Part shown: positions 1 through 8,437 of the stretch, in pieces
Layout: each line of letters starts with the position of its first letter
Position numbering within the stretch: the first letter of the stretch is position 1
From: Poriferisodalis sp965214215
GTDB taxonomy: Bacteria > Actinomycetota > Acidimicrobiia > Acidimicrobiales > Poriferisodalaceae
Direction: 5' to 3'
Assembly: GCF_965214215.1 (NCBI RefSeq)
Contig: NZ_CBDCBD010000003.1
Span: forward strand, 2,418,001 to 2,482,000
DNA: 64,000 bases
The notes under the pieces: generated by a model
Told to the model about the DNA's origin: nothing
Databases searched by the model: none
The model's input: only the letters and a program-made list of their open reading frames with translations
Position numbers and translations under genes: made by a program

Positions 1-288
1 CCTCGCGTCAAGCTGCGTGGGGAGTCGAGTTGGTGCACGGCAGTCGCCCTTCCAGTTACACCCCTTAGGGGAGTCGGCATCCCGTCGAGAGTACCGAAGC
101 CAGCACCGGGGCGCGGCGCCACCGGCCCGAAGGCCAGCTGCAGGCACCAGTGGCGCGAGCGGTCCGTGAGTCCAATCGCATGGAGACGGGAATACGCGCG
201 GGCACCGAGGTCGCGTGTCGAAACAGGTTCGCCAACGGCGCTGCCTCTAAGCTCGGCGGTCGAGACCTCACACGAAGGGGAGCGCGCG
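1..288. other. Leading segment without a recognised gene
   Basis: I see no convincing gene here. Open frames on either strand are Arg-rich and look like GC-driven shadows. A purine-rich AAGGGGAG at about 275-282 is the likely ribosome binding site of the next gene. A promoter for that gene presumably lies here but cannot be pinned down by eye. Confidence 0.5.
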
Positions 289-2007
289 ATGTCCCACGAC
301 ACAGTCATACGAGGCGGCTTGGTGGTCGACGGGACCGGCGGCGATGCCAAGGCCGTCGATGTCGCCATCGACGGCGAACGGATCACCGCCGTCGGCGAGG
401 TCGAGGCGCCCGGGCGCACCGAGATCGATGCAGCCGGCAAGGTCGTCACGCCCGGTTTCGTCGACATCCACACTCACCTCGACGCCCAGCTTGCGTGGGA
501 CCCCATCGGTTCGAGTTCGTGCTGGCACGGCGTTACCTCGGTGGTCATGGGCAACTGCGGGGTCACGTTCGCTCCCGTCAAAACCGAGGACATCGAGTAC
601 ATCGCCGAGGTCATGGAGTCGGTCGAGGACATCCCGAAGCAATCGATGATGCAGGGCCTGCCATGGGACTGGCGCTCATATGGCGAGTATCTGGCCTTCC
701 TGGACGGCATGCCCAAGGGCATCAACGTCGGCGGCATGGTCGGCCATGTCGCGGTGCGCTGGCACACGATGGGCCCCGACAGCCTCGACGAGCGCCCCGC
801 GTCGGAGTCGCAGGTCGCAGCGATGTGCGAGCTGGTGGACGAGGCGATGGGGGCCGGCGCGCTGGGATTCTCGACGTCGCGCACGCTGCTGCACCGCACG
901 CCCGACGGTCGTCCGATCCCCGGCACGTTTGCTGACGACAACGAGCTGTACGCATTCGGCGATGTCTTGGGCCGCCACGGCCGGGGCGTGTTCGAATCGG
1001 CACCGCGCTTCGAAGCAGCCGGGCCCGACTTCGCGGGGGGCCGCCACGAGATCGAAGTGCTCGGCGAGATCACGCGGCGCAGCGGCCAGCCCAGCACGTT
1101 CGGCTTGGTGTACTCGGCCCGCAAGCCCGAGATGAGCGATCTCGTGCTCGGGTACGTCTCCGAACAGAACGCCGCCGGCGCGCAACTGCGGCCCCAGACC
1201 ACCTGCCGGGCCATCGGTGTCGTGTTGGGCATCCAGCACCGCACGCCCTGGGATCGAGCGGGCGAGACTTGGCGCTCGCTGCGCAGTCTCGACGTCGCCG
1301 GCCGCCTCGAGGCAATCCGCGACCCGGCAACTCGTACGGCACTCGTGTCCGAGGCCAACTCGTCAGAGTCCAATTCGACGGGCATGGCGAACTCGCTCGT
1401 CGATCTGAGCCGGCTGTACCTGCTCGACGCTGTCAACCCGAACTACCGGATCGGACCCGAGGGCACCCTCGAGGCGCAGGCCGCGGCTGCTGGCGTCTCC
1501 CCGGTGGAGCTGTTCCTGGACGCGACCGATCGCTCCGAGGGAACGGTGATGCTCAGCCTGCCGGTGCTGAATCAGGACTTTGATGCCATCGAGCGGATGC
1601 TGAGCCATGAGTCCATCGTCATGGGACTCGCAGACGCCGGGGCCCACGTCGGCCAGATCATGGACTCCAGCCAGCCCACGTTCTTCCTGAGTCACTGGGT
1701 GCGCGACAACGGGTTCTTCTCACTGCCCGAAGGCGTTCGCCGTATCACGTCGGACACTGCCGACCTGTTCGGGCTGGTCGACCGGGGGCGTCTTGAAGCC
1801 GGCCGGTTCGCCGATGTCAACATCATCGACGTCGATCGCCTCTCGCTGTCGGGTCCGGAGTACGTGTACGACTTCCCGGGTGGCGCGGGCCGCTACATCC
1901 AGCAGGGTGCCGGGTATGAGGCCACGCTGGTGAACGGGCAGGTGTTCATGCGCGACGGCGAGCACACGGGTTCGCTGGCTGGACGGACGCTCCGCTCCAC
2001 TGACTGA
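289..2007 (+). CDS. N-acyl-D-amino-acid deacylase-family amidohydrolase
   Basis: The 572-residue product belongs to the metal-dependent amidohydrolase superfamily, D-aminoacylase/dihydroorotase-like branch, which hydrolyses N-acyl amino acids or related amides in the cytoplasm. An N-terminal beta-sandwich (residues 1-55) leads into FVDIHTHLDAQ, the HxH metal motif near residue 61. A late LADAGAHVGQ motif near residue 447 supplies the usual acidic ligand and proton-transfer Asp. The C-terminus returns to the beta-sandwich (ADVNIIDVDRL). I chose the ATG at 289 because AAGGGGAG lies six bases upstream and the family's typical VIRGGLVVDGTG start follows at once; an in-frame ATG at 166 would add an Arg-rich tail. 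The exact substrate is not determined by the sequence. Confidence 0.85.
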   Translation: MSHDTVIRGGLVVDGTGGDAKAVDVAIDGERITAVGEVEAPGRTEIDAAGKVVTPGFVDIHTHLDAQLAWDPIGSSSCWHGVTSVVMGNCGVTFAPVKTEDIEYIAEVMESVEDIPKQSMMQGLPWDWRSYGEYLAFLDGMPKGINVGGMVGHVAVRWHTMGPDSLDERPASESQVAAMCELVDEAMGAGALGFSTSRTLLHRTPDGRPIPGTFADDNELYAFGDVLGRHGRGVFESAPRFEAAGPDFAGGRHEIEVLGEITRRSGQPSTFGLVYSARKPEMSDLVLGYVSEQNAAGAQLRPQTTCRAIGVVLGIQHRTPWDRAGETWRSLRSLDVAGRLEAIRDPATRTALVSEANSSESNSTGMANSLVDLSRLYLLDAVNPNYRIGPEGTLEAQAAAAGVSPVELFLDATDRSEGTVMLSLPVLNQDFDAIERMLSHESIVMGLADAGAHVGQIMDSSQPTFFLSHWVRDNGFFSLPEGVRRITSDTADLFGLVDRGRLEAGRFADVNIIDVDRLSLSGPEYVYDFPGGAGRYIQQGAGYEATLVNGQVFMRDGEHTGSLAGRTLRSTD

Positions 2008-2098
2008 GGAAACCGCTTCGAGGTTTCGAAGGCACATCTGGGGTCGGACCTGCGTCCGCCCCGACTGCAGGCGTGCTGCGGGTAGCGTCGCAGCCTCT

Positions 2099-2575
2099 AT
2101 GGCTTCTGCACCCGCAATGAACATCAACACCGATGCGATCTGGCGTGTCACGCTCGACACGTCCAAGGGCCGTATCGTCATGGACCTCGACCCGCAGCTT
2201 GCGCCGGTGACGGTGAACAACTTCGTCAACCTCGCACAAGACGGCTATTACACGGGGCTGACGTTCCATCGCGTTGTCCCCGAGTTCGTCATTCAAGGCG
2301 GATGCCCGGAGGGCTCGGGACGCGGGGGCCCCGGATACCGATTCGCCGACGAGCCCGTGAAGGCTGAATACACGCTGGGTGCGGTGGCGATGGCCAACGC
2401 CGGGCCCGACACCAACGGCAGCCAGTTCTTCATCTGCATCGACGACTGCCGCGCCAAGCTGCAGCCCGCCTACAACCTGTTCGGCCACGTGACTGAGGGC
2501 ATGGACGTGGCGCTCGGCATCGCGGTCGGCGACACCATGGACACGGTGACCGTGGAGGAGCTGCCACGTTCGTGA
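2099..2575 (+). CDS. Peptidyl-prolyl cis-trans isomerase, cyclophilin type
   Basis: This 158-residue single-domain cyclophilin catalyses prolyl cis-trans isomerisation during protein folding. It has no signal peptide, so it should be cytoplasmic. The signature FHRVVPEFVIQGG carries the catalytic Arg, followed by the MANAGPDTNGSQFFI block that lines the proline pocket, and a late YNLFGHVTEGMDV. Length matches short bacterial PpiB-type enzymes. The start at 2099 is the first ATG; a second ATG six codons later is possible because no strong Shine-Dalgarno marks either. Its stop codon lies in the loop of a hairpin (2560-2584). Confidence 0.9.
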   Translation: MASAPAMNINTDAIWRVTLDTSKGRIVMDLDPQLAPVTVNNFVNLAQDGYYTGLTFHRVVPEFVIQGGCPEGSGRGGPGYRFADEPVKAEYTLGAVAMANAGPDTNGSQFFICIDDCRAKLQPAYNLFGHVTEGMDVALGIAVGDTMDTVTVEELPRS

Positions 2576-2584
2576 CGTGGCAGC
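2560..2584 (+). terminator. Hairpin overlapping the cyclophilin stop codon
   Basis: A perfect 9-bp stem, GCTGCCACG with CGTGGCAGC, encloses a 7-base loop that contains the cyclophilin TGA. No T-run follows, so it may act as a Rho-assisted terminator or an mRNA 3'-end stabiliser rather than a classical intrinsic terminator. Confidence 0.45.
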
Positions 2585-2682
2585 GGTGGTCGTGGTCACG
2601 TTCGTGATGTGGCCGCCGGCTCCTGAGGTTTCGAGGCTTCGCGAGTAGCGTTGCCGCAGCGGCATCCGCGAGGAGGACTCAG

Positions 2683-3498
2683 ATGAGTGACAGCAATACG
2701 AACGACACTGTGCTGTACGAGGTCGACGACGGCGTGGCGGTCGTCACGCTGAACCGTCCCGAGCGGCTGAACGCCTGGACGGGTGAGCTGGGGACCGGCT
2801 ACTTCGACGCTCTCGACCGGGCTGCAGCCGACCCCGACGTCCGAGCCGTCGTGGTGACCGGCGCTGGCCGGGGCTTCTGCGCCGGTGCCGATATGGACAA
2901 CTTGCAGGGCATTTCCAGCGGCGGCGGAGAGAGCGGCGGAGATGCGCCACGGCTGCGCGCCGAGCGTCATGACTATGCGCTGACCATTCCCAAGCCGGTC
3001 GTGGCTGCGATCAATGGGGCATGCGCCGGGCTGGGCTTCGTCCACGCCATGATGTGCGATGTCCGGTTCGCCGCCGAGGGAGCCAAGTTCACCAGTGCGT
3101 TCGCCCGTCGAGGCCTCATTGCCGAGCACGGCGTGGCATGGATGCTGCCCCGGGTCGTCGGTCCGTCCCATGCGTTGGACATCCTCATGTCCGGCCGGGT
3201 CTTCCTTGCCGAGGAGGCCAAGGAGATGGGCGTCGTCAGCAAGGTGGTGCCGCGCGACGAACTGCTCTCCGCTGCAGTCAGCTACGCCCGCGATCTCGGC
3301 CGCTACAGCGCGCCGTGGTCGATGGCGCAGATCAAGCGGCAGGTATGGGGCCAGCTCGACCAAGCCCGCAGCGATGCCCTTGAAGAGTCGAACGCCCTCA
3401 TGCGCGAGTCGCTGCGGCGCACCGACTTCAAGGAAGGTGTGCAGAGTTTCGTCGAACAGCGCGATCCCAATTTCGAGCCGGTCGTCACCGACGGCTAG
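2683..3498 (+). CDS. Enoyl-CoA hydratase/isomerase family protein
   Basis: A 271-residue crotonase-fold enzyme that probably hydrates or isomerises acyl-CoA thioesters in fatty-acid or amino-acid catabolism. The oxyanion-hole blocks are visible: RGFCAGAD at residues 64-70 and GACAGLGF at 112-119. A Glu sits at about 148 in LIAEHGVAWMLPR, where hydratases place a catalytic acid. The ATG at 2683 has GAGGAGG six bases upstream. It stands alone, with short gaps on both sides. Crotonase members cannot be assigned a substrate from sequence alone. Confidence 0.88.
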   Translation: MSDSNTNDTVLYEVDDGVAVVTLNRPERLNAWTGELGTGYFDALDRAAADPDVRAVVVTGAGRGFCAGADMDNLQGISSGGGESGGDAPRLRAERHDYALTIPKPVVAAINGACAGLGFVHAMMCDVRFAAEGAKFTSAFARRGLIAEHGVAWMLPRVVGPSHALDILMSGRVFLAEEAKEMGVVSKVVPRDELLSAAVSYARDLGRYSAPWSMAQIKRQVWGQLDQARSDALEESNALMRESLRRTDFKEGVQSFVEQRDPNFEPVVTDG

Positions 3499-3503
3499 TG
3501 AAC

Positions 3504-3525
3504 GGTGCCAGCTCGCGCCGGCACC
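3504..3525 (+). terminator. Putative hairpin after the crotonase gene
   Basis: GGTGCC and GGCACC form a 6-bp stem around a 10-base loop, six bases after the crotonase stop, followed only by TTC. It is weak as an intrinsic terminator; the next gene on the same strand starts 65 bases later. Confidence 0.3.
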
Positions 3526-3589
3526 TTCAACACCAGCCCGCCGTTGCCCCACCGTGATGCCCGCAGGTCACGGGTGATATGAGCGGGCG

Positions 3590-5248
3590 ATGAACGAGAC
3601 GCTCGTCGCGTTCGCGGTTCTGGCTTGGCTGGCGTATCTGGCCAGCCGACTGCTGGCACGCCACCACCTGCCCGAACTGGTCGCATTCCTCATCGTCGGT
3701 GCCTTGCTCGGCCCCTCGGGGCCGCCGGCGATCAATTTGATCGACGCGCCTTCGCTGGTTGCGTTGCGCCCGGTCACCGAGGTGGCGCTGGCGGTGCTCA
3801 TGTTCGTGATCGGCGAGCGGGTGTCGGTACGTGCACTGCGGGCGGCGCGGTGGACGTTGACCACCGGTGTCGTCCAATTCGCTTTGAGCGCGGTCGCGGT
3901 CTTTTGGGTGACGAGCAGGCTCGGCGCAGATCGACCGGTGGCGCTGGTCCTCGGGGCGCTGGCGGGCGCTGGTGCACCGATGACGATCGCGCACATCGTG
4001 AGCTCGGTGCGCGCCAGGGGCAGCTACCCCACAGGCATCGTCGGTACCCACGCGGTGTCCGACGCCTTGGCCACGACCACGTTTGCCGCAGTTCTCCCCA
4101 TTGCGTTGCTGCTGTCCGACGAGGCCGCCGACATCGGCAGCGCCATGCTCGACTTCGTTCAGCTCGGCATCGGCGGCGCAGTGCTGGGACTGCTCGGGGG
4201 CTGGTTCATCTCGCGCCTGGGCTTTCAGATCGAGACCTCAGGCGAGCTATTGCTATTCGTGCTGGTGCACATCGTGATCGGGTGGACGATCTCGGGTTGG
4301 TTAGACATCTCGCTGCCGCTGGCCGCGTTGGTGGCCGGCGCTACGGCGGCGACGGTGTCCCCGCAGGCGTTCTCGGTGAGGCTGTTCAGGACGATCAAGA
4401 CCATCGAACAGCCGTTGTACCTGCTGTTCTTCGCGCTGGCCGGCGCCTCGATCCACCTCTCCGACGTGCCCAAGGCGGGTTTGGTGGGGGTCGCGTACAT
4501 CGTCGTGCGCGTGGCAGCCAAGATCGTCGGCGGCCTCGGTGGCGGCCTGGTGGGGGGCCTGGGCTGGCGGCAGTCGCTGAGACTGGGCGTCAACCTGACA
4601 CCGCAGGCCGGTGTTGCTGTGGGCCTGGCGGTCATTGCGTCGGAGCGGCTCGGCGACCCGGGCGCAGAAGCGGCCACGGTGGTGCTGGGCGCCGTGGTGC
4701 TGTTCGAACTGGTCGGGCCGCTGCTTGTCGCCCGGGACTTGCGCAGCTGGTCCTCTGCTGAAGAGGACAACGGCGCCGCGCCTGAAGAGTTCGAGTTGCC
4801 CCACCGTGTGCTCATCGCGGCGCCTGTCCCGGTGGAGCTGCCCGAGTGGCTGATTGACCAGGCGGCACGATGGCGGTCGTCGCTGGTCGTGCTGATGCCA
4901 GGGGAGCGCGACGAGCCGCACGCAGTCAAGATCGGCGAGCTCTGCGGCAGCCGTGATGTCGACTTCGAATTCCGCTCGCTGCGCAACGAGAGCTTCACCG
5001 GTGCAGTGGTGCGTTCGCGCGGCCAGCATCATGTGGACCTTGTGGTGCTGTTCGCACCGCGGCCACCGTCTGGCGCGTCGCGCCTCGTGCTGTTGCCTGC
5101 AGAGCGGATCGCGCGCCAGCTGTCGGTGCCGGTGCTGACGTTTCCGCTGAATCAACCCGAATCCGATGCTAAATCGCCCGATCCTGATGCTGGGCGTGGG
5201 CAGCGGCCCCGACGCCTGCCCTGGCAGAGCCCCGGACGAAGCGAGTGA
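3590..5248 (+). CDS. CPA2-family cation:proton antiporter with C-terminal cytosolic domain
   Basis: The 552-residue product has about twelve hydrophobic segments in its first 385 residues and resembles KefB/NapA-type monovalent cation:proton antiporters of the inner membrane. Recognisable blocks are LPELVAFLIVGALLGPSG near the N-terminus and LGVNLTPQAGVAVGLAVIAS in a late helix. Residues from about 400 onward (HRVLIAAPVPVELPEWL and the following) form a soluble domain that looks like a universal-stress-type fold rather than a TrkA-N domain; that reading is tentative. It overlaps the next gene by GTGA, suggesting translational coupling. The transported ion (Na+ or K+) is not evident. Confidence 0.82.
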   Translation: MNETLVAFAVLAWLAYLASRLLARHHLPELVAFLIVGALLGPSGPPAINLIDAPSLVALRPVTEVALAVLMFVIGERVSVRALRAARWTLTTGVVQFALSAVAVFWVTSRLGADRPVALVLGALAGAGAPMTIAHIVSSVRARGSYPTGIVGTHAVSDALATTTFAAVLPIALLLSDEAADIGSAMLDFVQLGIGGAVLGLLGGWFISRLGFQIETSGELLLFVLVHIVIGWTISGWLDISLPLAALVAGATAATVSPQAFSVRLFRTIKTIEQPLYLLFFALAGASIHLSDVPKAGLVGVAYIVVRVAAKIVGGLGGGLVGGLGWRQSLRLGVNLTPQAGVAVGLAVIASERLGDPGAEAATVVLGAVVLFELVGPLLVARDLRSWSSAEEDNGAAPEEFELPHRVLIAAPVPVELPEWLIDQAARWRSSLVVLMPGERDEPHAVKIGELCGSRDVDFEFRSLRNESFTGAVVRSRGQHHVDLVVLFAPRPPSGASRLVLLPAERIARQLSVPVLTFPLNQPESDAKSPDPDAGRGQRPRRLPWQSPGRSE

Positions 5249-6051
5249 GCCCGCCGCCCCCGGGCTCTGCGCGCGACAGCCCGCCGGGGGCGGGGGAAGA
5301 TCTCGTCGCCGCGGCTCGCGACATTGCCACTGCCGCGGGATCGCTCACGCTGCGATGGTTCGGCCGGCGCGACCTCGGCGTCACCTGGAAGCGGGACGGG
5401 ACCGAGGTGACCGAAGCAGACCGGGCAGCCGAGCGTCTCGTCCGAGAACGAATCGGCGAGCAGTTTCCCGATGACGCGATCTTCGGCGAGGAAGAAGGCG
5501 GTGCAATTCGACCGGACGGCCGGACATGGATTGTCGATCCCATCGACGGCACCCGGGGTTTCGTGCGGGGCGTCCCCCTCTACGCGACCCTCGTGGCGCT
5601 GGTGGATCCCTACGGTCCGCTGGTGGGTGTGATCAATCTGCCGGCGCTCAACCAGACGCTCGTCGCTGGACGGGGCACCGGCTGCTGGCTCGGCGACCAC
5701 CGCTGCACGGTGAGCGATCACCCCGATCTCCGCGGCGCGCTCGTCAACACCTCCGACTACAACACCTTTGAGCCTTCCCAATTTGGGGCGCTGCGCTCCG
5801 CTGGCGCGATGATGCGCACATGGGGCGACGCCTACGGCTACTTCCTCGTCGCAACCGGTCAGGCGGAGGCCATGATCGACCCGGTCTGCGAGACGTGGGA
5901 CTTGGCGCCGATGCCGGTGATCCTGTCTGAAGCCGGCGGCCGCTTCAGCGACGTTGCGGGCCAACCCGACTATCGCAACCGCAACGGGATCGCCAGCAAC
6001 GGTGTCATCCATGACGACGTAGTGGCTGCGATGCAGGTGTCGGGACCATGA
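5245..6051 (+). CDS. Inositol-monophosphatase-family phosphatase (possible histidinol-phosphatase HisN type)
   Basis: A 268-residue Mg2+-dependent phosphomonoesterase. Metal-binding motif 1 appears as GEEEGG followed by WIVDPIDGTRGF near residue 97, and motif 2 as WDLAPMPVILSEAGGRF near residue 217. The family includes inositol monophosphatases and actinobacterial histidinol-phosphate phosphatases; the substrate cannot be separated here. The GTG start is taken from the GTGA overlap with the antiporter stop, and the first 18 residues are Pro-rich and dispensable-looking. Coupling to the antiporter is conserved only as far as this window shows. Confidence 0.85.
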   Translation: MSPPPPGSARDSPPGAGEDLVAAARDIATAAGSLTLRWFGRRDLGVTWKRDGTEVTEADRAAERLVRERIGEQFPDDAIFGEEEGGAIRPDGRTWIVDPIDGTRGFVRGVPLYATLVALVDPYGPLVGVINLPALNQTLVAGRGTGCWLGDHRCTVSDHPDLRGALVNTSDYNTFEPSQFGALRSAGAMMRTWGDAYGYFLVATGQAEAMIDPVCETWDLAPMPVILSEAGGRFSDVAGQPDYRNRNGIASNGVIHDDVVAAMQVSGP

Positions 6052-6120
6052 CCGCGGGCATTCGCGGCGCGGGTGAAACCCGAGGGTCAGGCGGCAAGAT
6101 GACGCCCACGGGGGTTGTGC

Positions 6121-7353
6121 ATGGCGAGTGAAGCACGTCGACGCGCAGAACTTGAACTCCCTGAGCGCGACCGCATGCCGCGTTGGGTGCCGCGCGCGAT
6201 TGTCGGCGCCATGTTCGCAGTGGTGGGTCTGGCGACCGCGGCGTGGCTGCTCGAGCAGCTGCGCGATCTGCTGATGGTGCTGCTGGTGTCGTTGTTCCTG
6301 TCCTTCGCGATGGAGCCGGCGGTGAACTGGCTGGCCGGCAAAGGTCTCAAGCGGGGCCTCGGCACCGCTGCTGTCTTCTTGTTCTCCGCCCTGGCCGCAG
6401 CGGCTTTCGGAGCGGCCATTGCCTCGGTGCTCGCCGAGCAGATCAACAAGCTCATCGATGACGCGCCCGGCTACTTGGCCGACATCGAACAGTGGGCCGA
6501 CGAGCAGTTCGGCATCCAGCTCAGCACCGACGATCTGGCGGCTCAGTTCACCGAGGGCGGCACTGCTGCGTCGCTGCTGAGCGACGTAGCGGGCAACCTG
6601 GTGTCGGTCGGGTCGATGGCGATCAACGTCGCGTTGCAGCTGTTCACCGTCGCCCTGTTCACGTTCTATCTCGTCGCCGAAGGCCCCCGGTTGCGTCGTC
6701 TTGTGTGCTCGGCGCTGCGCGCGGAGCGGCAGGCGGTCGTGCTGCGGGGCTGGGAGCTGGCTATCGACAAGACGGGCGGGTACATCTACTCGCGGACACT
6801 GCTCGCGATTGCGGCGTTCTTGGTCCACTGGGCCGCGTTCGCGATCATCGGTGTGCCGTCACCGCTGCCGCTGGCGATGTGGGTGGGCGTGCTCTCGCAG
6901 TTCGTACCGGTGGTGGGCACGTACCTGGCGGGCTTGTTGCCGTTGCTCATCGCGCTGCTCGACAATCCGGTGTCGGCGATCTGGGTCGTCATCGTGGTCT
7001 TGGCATACCAACAGCTCGAGAACTACGTCCTGTCGCCTCGGGTCACCGCTCACACCATGAACATCCATCCGGCGGTGGCGTTCGGCTCGGTGCTCGTGGG
7101 CGCTGCGCTGCTGGGTTCTGTCGGGGCGCTGCTGGCTGTACCTGCGGCGGCGACCATTCAAGCGTTCGTGTCGACGTACATCTCGCGCCACGAGCTCATC
7201 GAATCGGAGATGTTCGATACGCCCCAGGCAGCGCCGGTTGAAACTGGCGAGCCGGACGACGCTGGTGAACAGAACGGGCCGGCTTGCGGTGGCCGCGCTG
7301 AATCTGCGGATGCAGGTTCGGCGGCTGAGTCCGATCCGCCGCCGGCGAGCTGA
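6121..7353 (+). CDS. AI-2E family transporter (PerM-type permease)
   Basis: A 410-residue polytopic membrane protein with paired N-terminal helices, a central soluble segment (about 110-165) and a block of C-terminal helices ending in an Ala/Gly-rich membrane segment. The stretch PSPLPLAMWVGVLSQFVPVVGTYL matches the conserved region of the AI-2E transporter family, whose members export autoinducer-2 or act as Na+/H+ antiporters. A Pro/Ala-rich tail of about 55 residues follows the last helix. I took ATG 6121 rather than the TTG two codons upstream because GGGGG precedes it. The cargo is unknown. Confidence 0.83.
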   Translation: MASEARRRAELELPERDRMPRWVPRAIVGAMFAVVGLATAAWLLEQLRDLLMVLLVSLFLSFAMEPAVNWLAGKGLKRGLGTAAVFLFSALAAAAFGAAIASVLAEQINKLIDDAPGYLADIEQWADEQFGIQLSTDDLAAQFTEGGTAASLLSDVAGNLVSVGSMAINVALQLFTVALFTFYLVAEGPRLRRLVCSALRAERQAVVLRGWELAIDKTGGYIYSRTLLAIAAFLVHWAAFAIIGVPSPLPLAMWVGVLSQFVPVVGTYLAGLLPLLIALLDNPVSAIWVVIVVLAYQQLENYVLSPRVTAHTMNIHPAVAFGSVLVGAALLGSVGALLAVPAAATIQAFVSTYISRHELIESEMFDTPQAAPVETGEPDDAGEQNGPACGGRAESADAGSAAESDPPPAS

Positions 7354-7389
7354 GCCACCGCGCGCGCTTTCGTGCGCCAAGCTGGTCCG

Positions 7390-7665
7390 GTGACCATCCT
7401 CGTCGACGATGCTCTGTGGCCGTGGCGCGGCCGCCGCTGGGCCCACCTCGTCTCCGACGAGAGCTATGACGAGCTGCACCGGTTCGCAGCTCTCATCGGC
7501 AAGCGGCGCGCTGCTTTCCAGGGTGACCACTACGACGTCGATGAGACGGAGCGGGAGCTGGCGCTGCGGGCGGGCGCCGTCGCTGTGAACAGCCGTGAGC
7601 TGGTGTCGCGGCTGCGGGCCGCGGGGCTCAGAAAACCTCGAGGTGTTCCATCACCGCGTCGATAA
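7390..7665 (+). CDS. DUF4031 domain protein
   Basis: A 91-residue protein matching the actinobacterial DUF4031 pattern: TILVDDALWPWRGRRWAHLVSD, then YDELHRFAALIGKRRAAFQGDHYDV and an AVAVNSRELVSRLRAAGLR block. The family has no established function that I know of. GTG 7390 is chosen because the family begins directly with VTILVD. The last 38 bases overlap the end of the convergent hydrolase gene, so the C-terminal few residues of both proteins are encoded by the same DNA. Confidence 0.8.
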   Translation: MTILVDDALWPWRGRRWAHLVSDESYDELHRFAALIGKRRAAFQGDHYDVDETERELALRAGAVAVNSRELVSRLRAAGLRKPRGVPSPRR

Positions 7666-8317
7666 AGCCGAAGTTCTTGGGCGTGGCGAAGTGATCGCAG
7701 CCACGCAGACCGGTGAATGAAGCATCCCCCAAGGCGTCGAGGAGCGGATCCGCGGGGCCTGCGAAGTCTTCGGTGCCGAGGACCACTCGCACCGGATGGG
7801 TGATGCGTGCGAACTCGGCGGCGCCGAGCGGTGCGTGCTTGCGGCGCATGAATGCCGCCAGCGCTTGGCCGTCCTGGTCCGGCTCGGCGGCATAGCGGGC
7901 GAAGGTCTGGGCGTGGACATCATCGGCCTCGGCTTCGCCGGCGACGCCGCGCGCGATTCGTTCGGCCTGTTCGTCGTCGCGTTCGAACAGGTTCCGGCCG
8001 ACGCCTGAGACGACCAGGCGACCGAAGCGCTCGGGTGCCATCGCCGCCATGACCAGCAGCGTGCGTGATCCCATCGAGAAGCCGACGCCGTCGACAGTTT
8101 GATCACCGAACTCCGAGGCGAGCCGCTCGACCAGCTTGGATTCCATGTCGGCGTATCCGGCGGGATCGTGGTGCTTCGGCGCCGAGCCGTGCCCAGGGAG
8201 ATCCCACGCGATGACCTCGCGCCCGCCGTCGGTCAGCAGATCGATGATCCCGGTCGGCTGCCAGGTGCTCGCCACCGAGCCAGTGAAGCCGTGGAGCAGG
8301 AGCACGGGGTTCGCCAT
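7628..8317 (-). CDS. Alpha/beta-fold hydrolase
   Basis: A 229-residue single-domain alpha/beta hydrolase, probably cytoplasmic. The N-terminal LLLHGFTGSVASTW contributes the oxyanion hole, GVGFSMGSRT holds the nucleophile Ser, GTEDFAGPAD the acid, and GCDHFATP near the C-terminus the catalytic His, so the triad is complete. The start is the ATG at 8317; the frame remains open far upstream, but that part is the shadow of the AtuA gene. The substrate is unknown; it resembles small esterase/lactonase or MenH-like enzymes. Confidence 0.82.
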   Translation of the reverse strand: MANPVLLLHGFTGSVASTWQPTGIIDLLTDGGREVIAWDLPGHGSAPKHHDPAGYADMESKLVERLASEFGDQTVDGVGFSMGSRTLLVMAAMAPERFGRLVVSGVGRNLFERDDEQAERIARGVAGEAEADDVHAQTFARYAAEPDQDGQALAAFMRRKHAPLGAAEFARITHPVRVVLGTEDFAGPADPLLDALGDASFTGLRGCDHFATPKNFGFIDAVMEHLEVF

Positions 8318-8437
8318 GGCGGGAAGTCTGGCAGAGCGGTGACCTACCCTGCACCGGAACATTGGGCACCGAGGCGCCACCCGCCCGAGCCCCGAACAGA
8401 ACCTGAGTCTCCCGATAGAAGAAGGCGAGCACCCCAC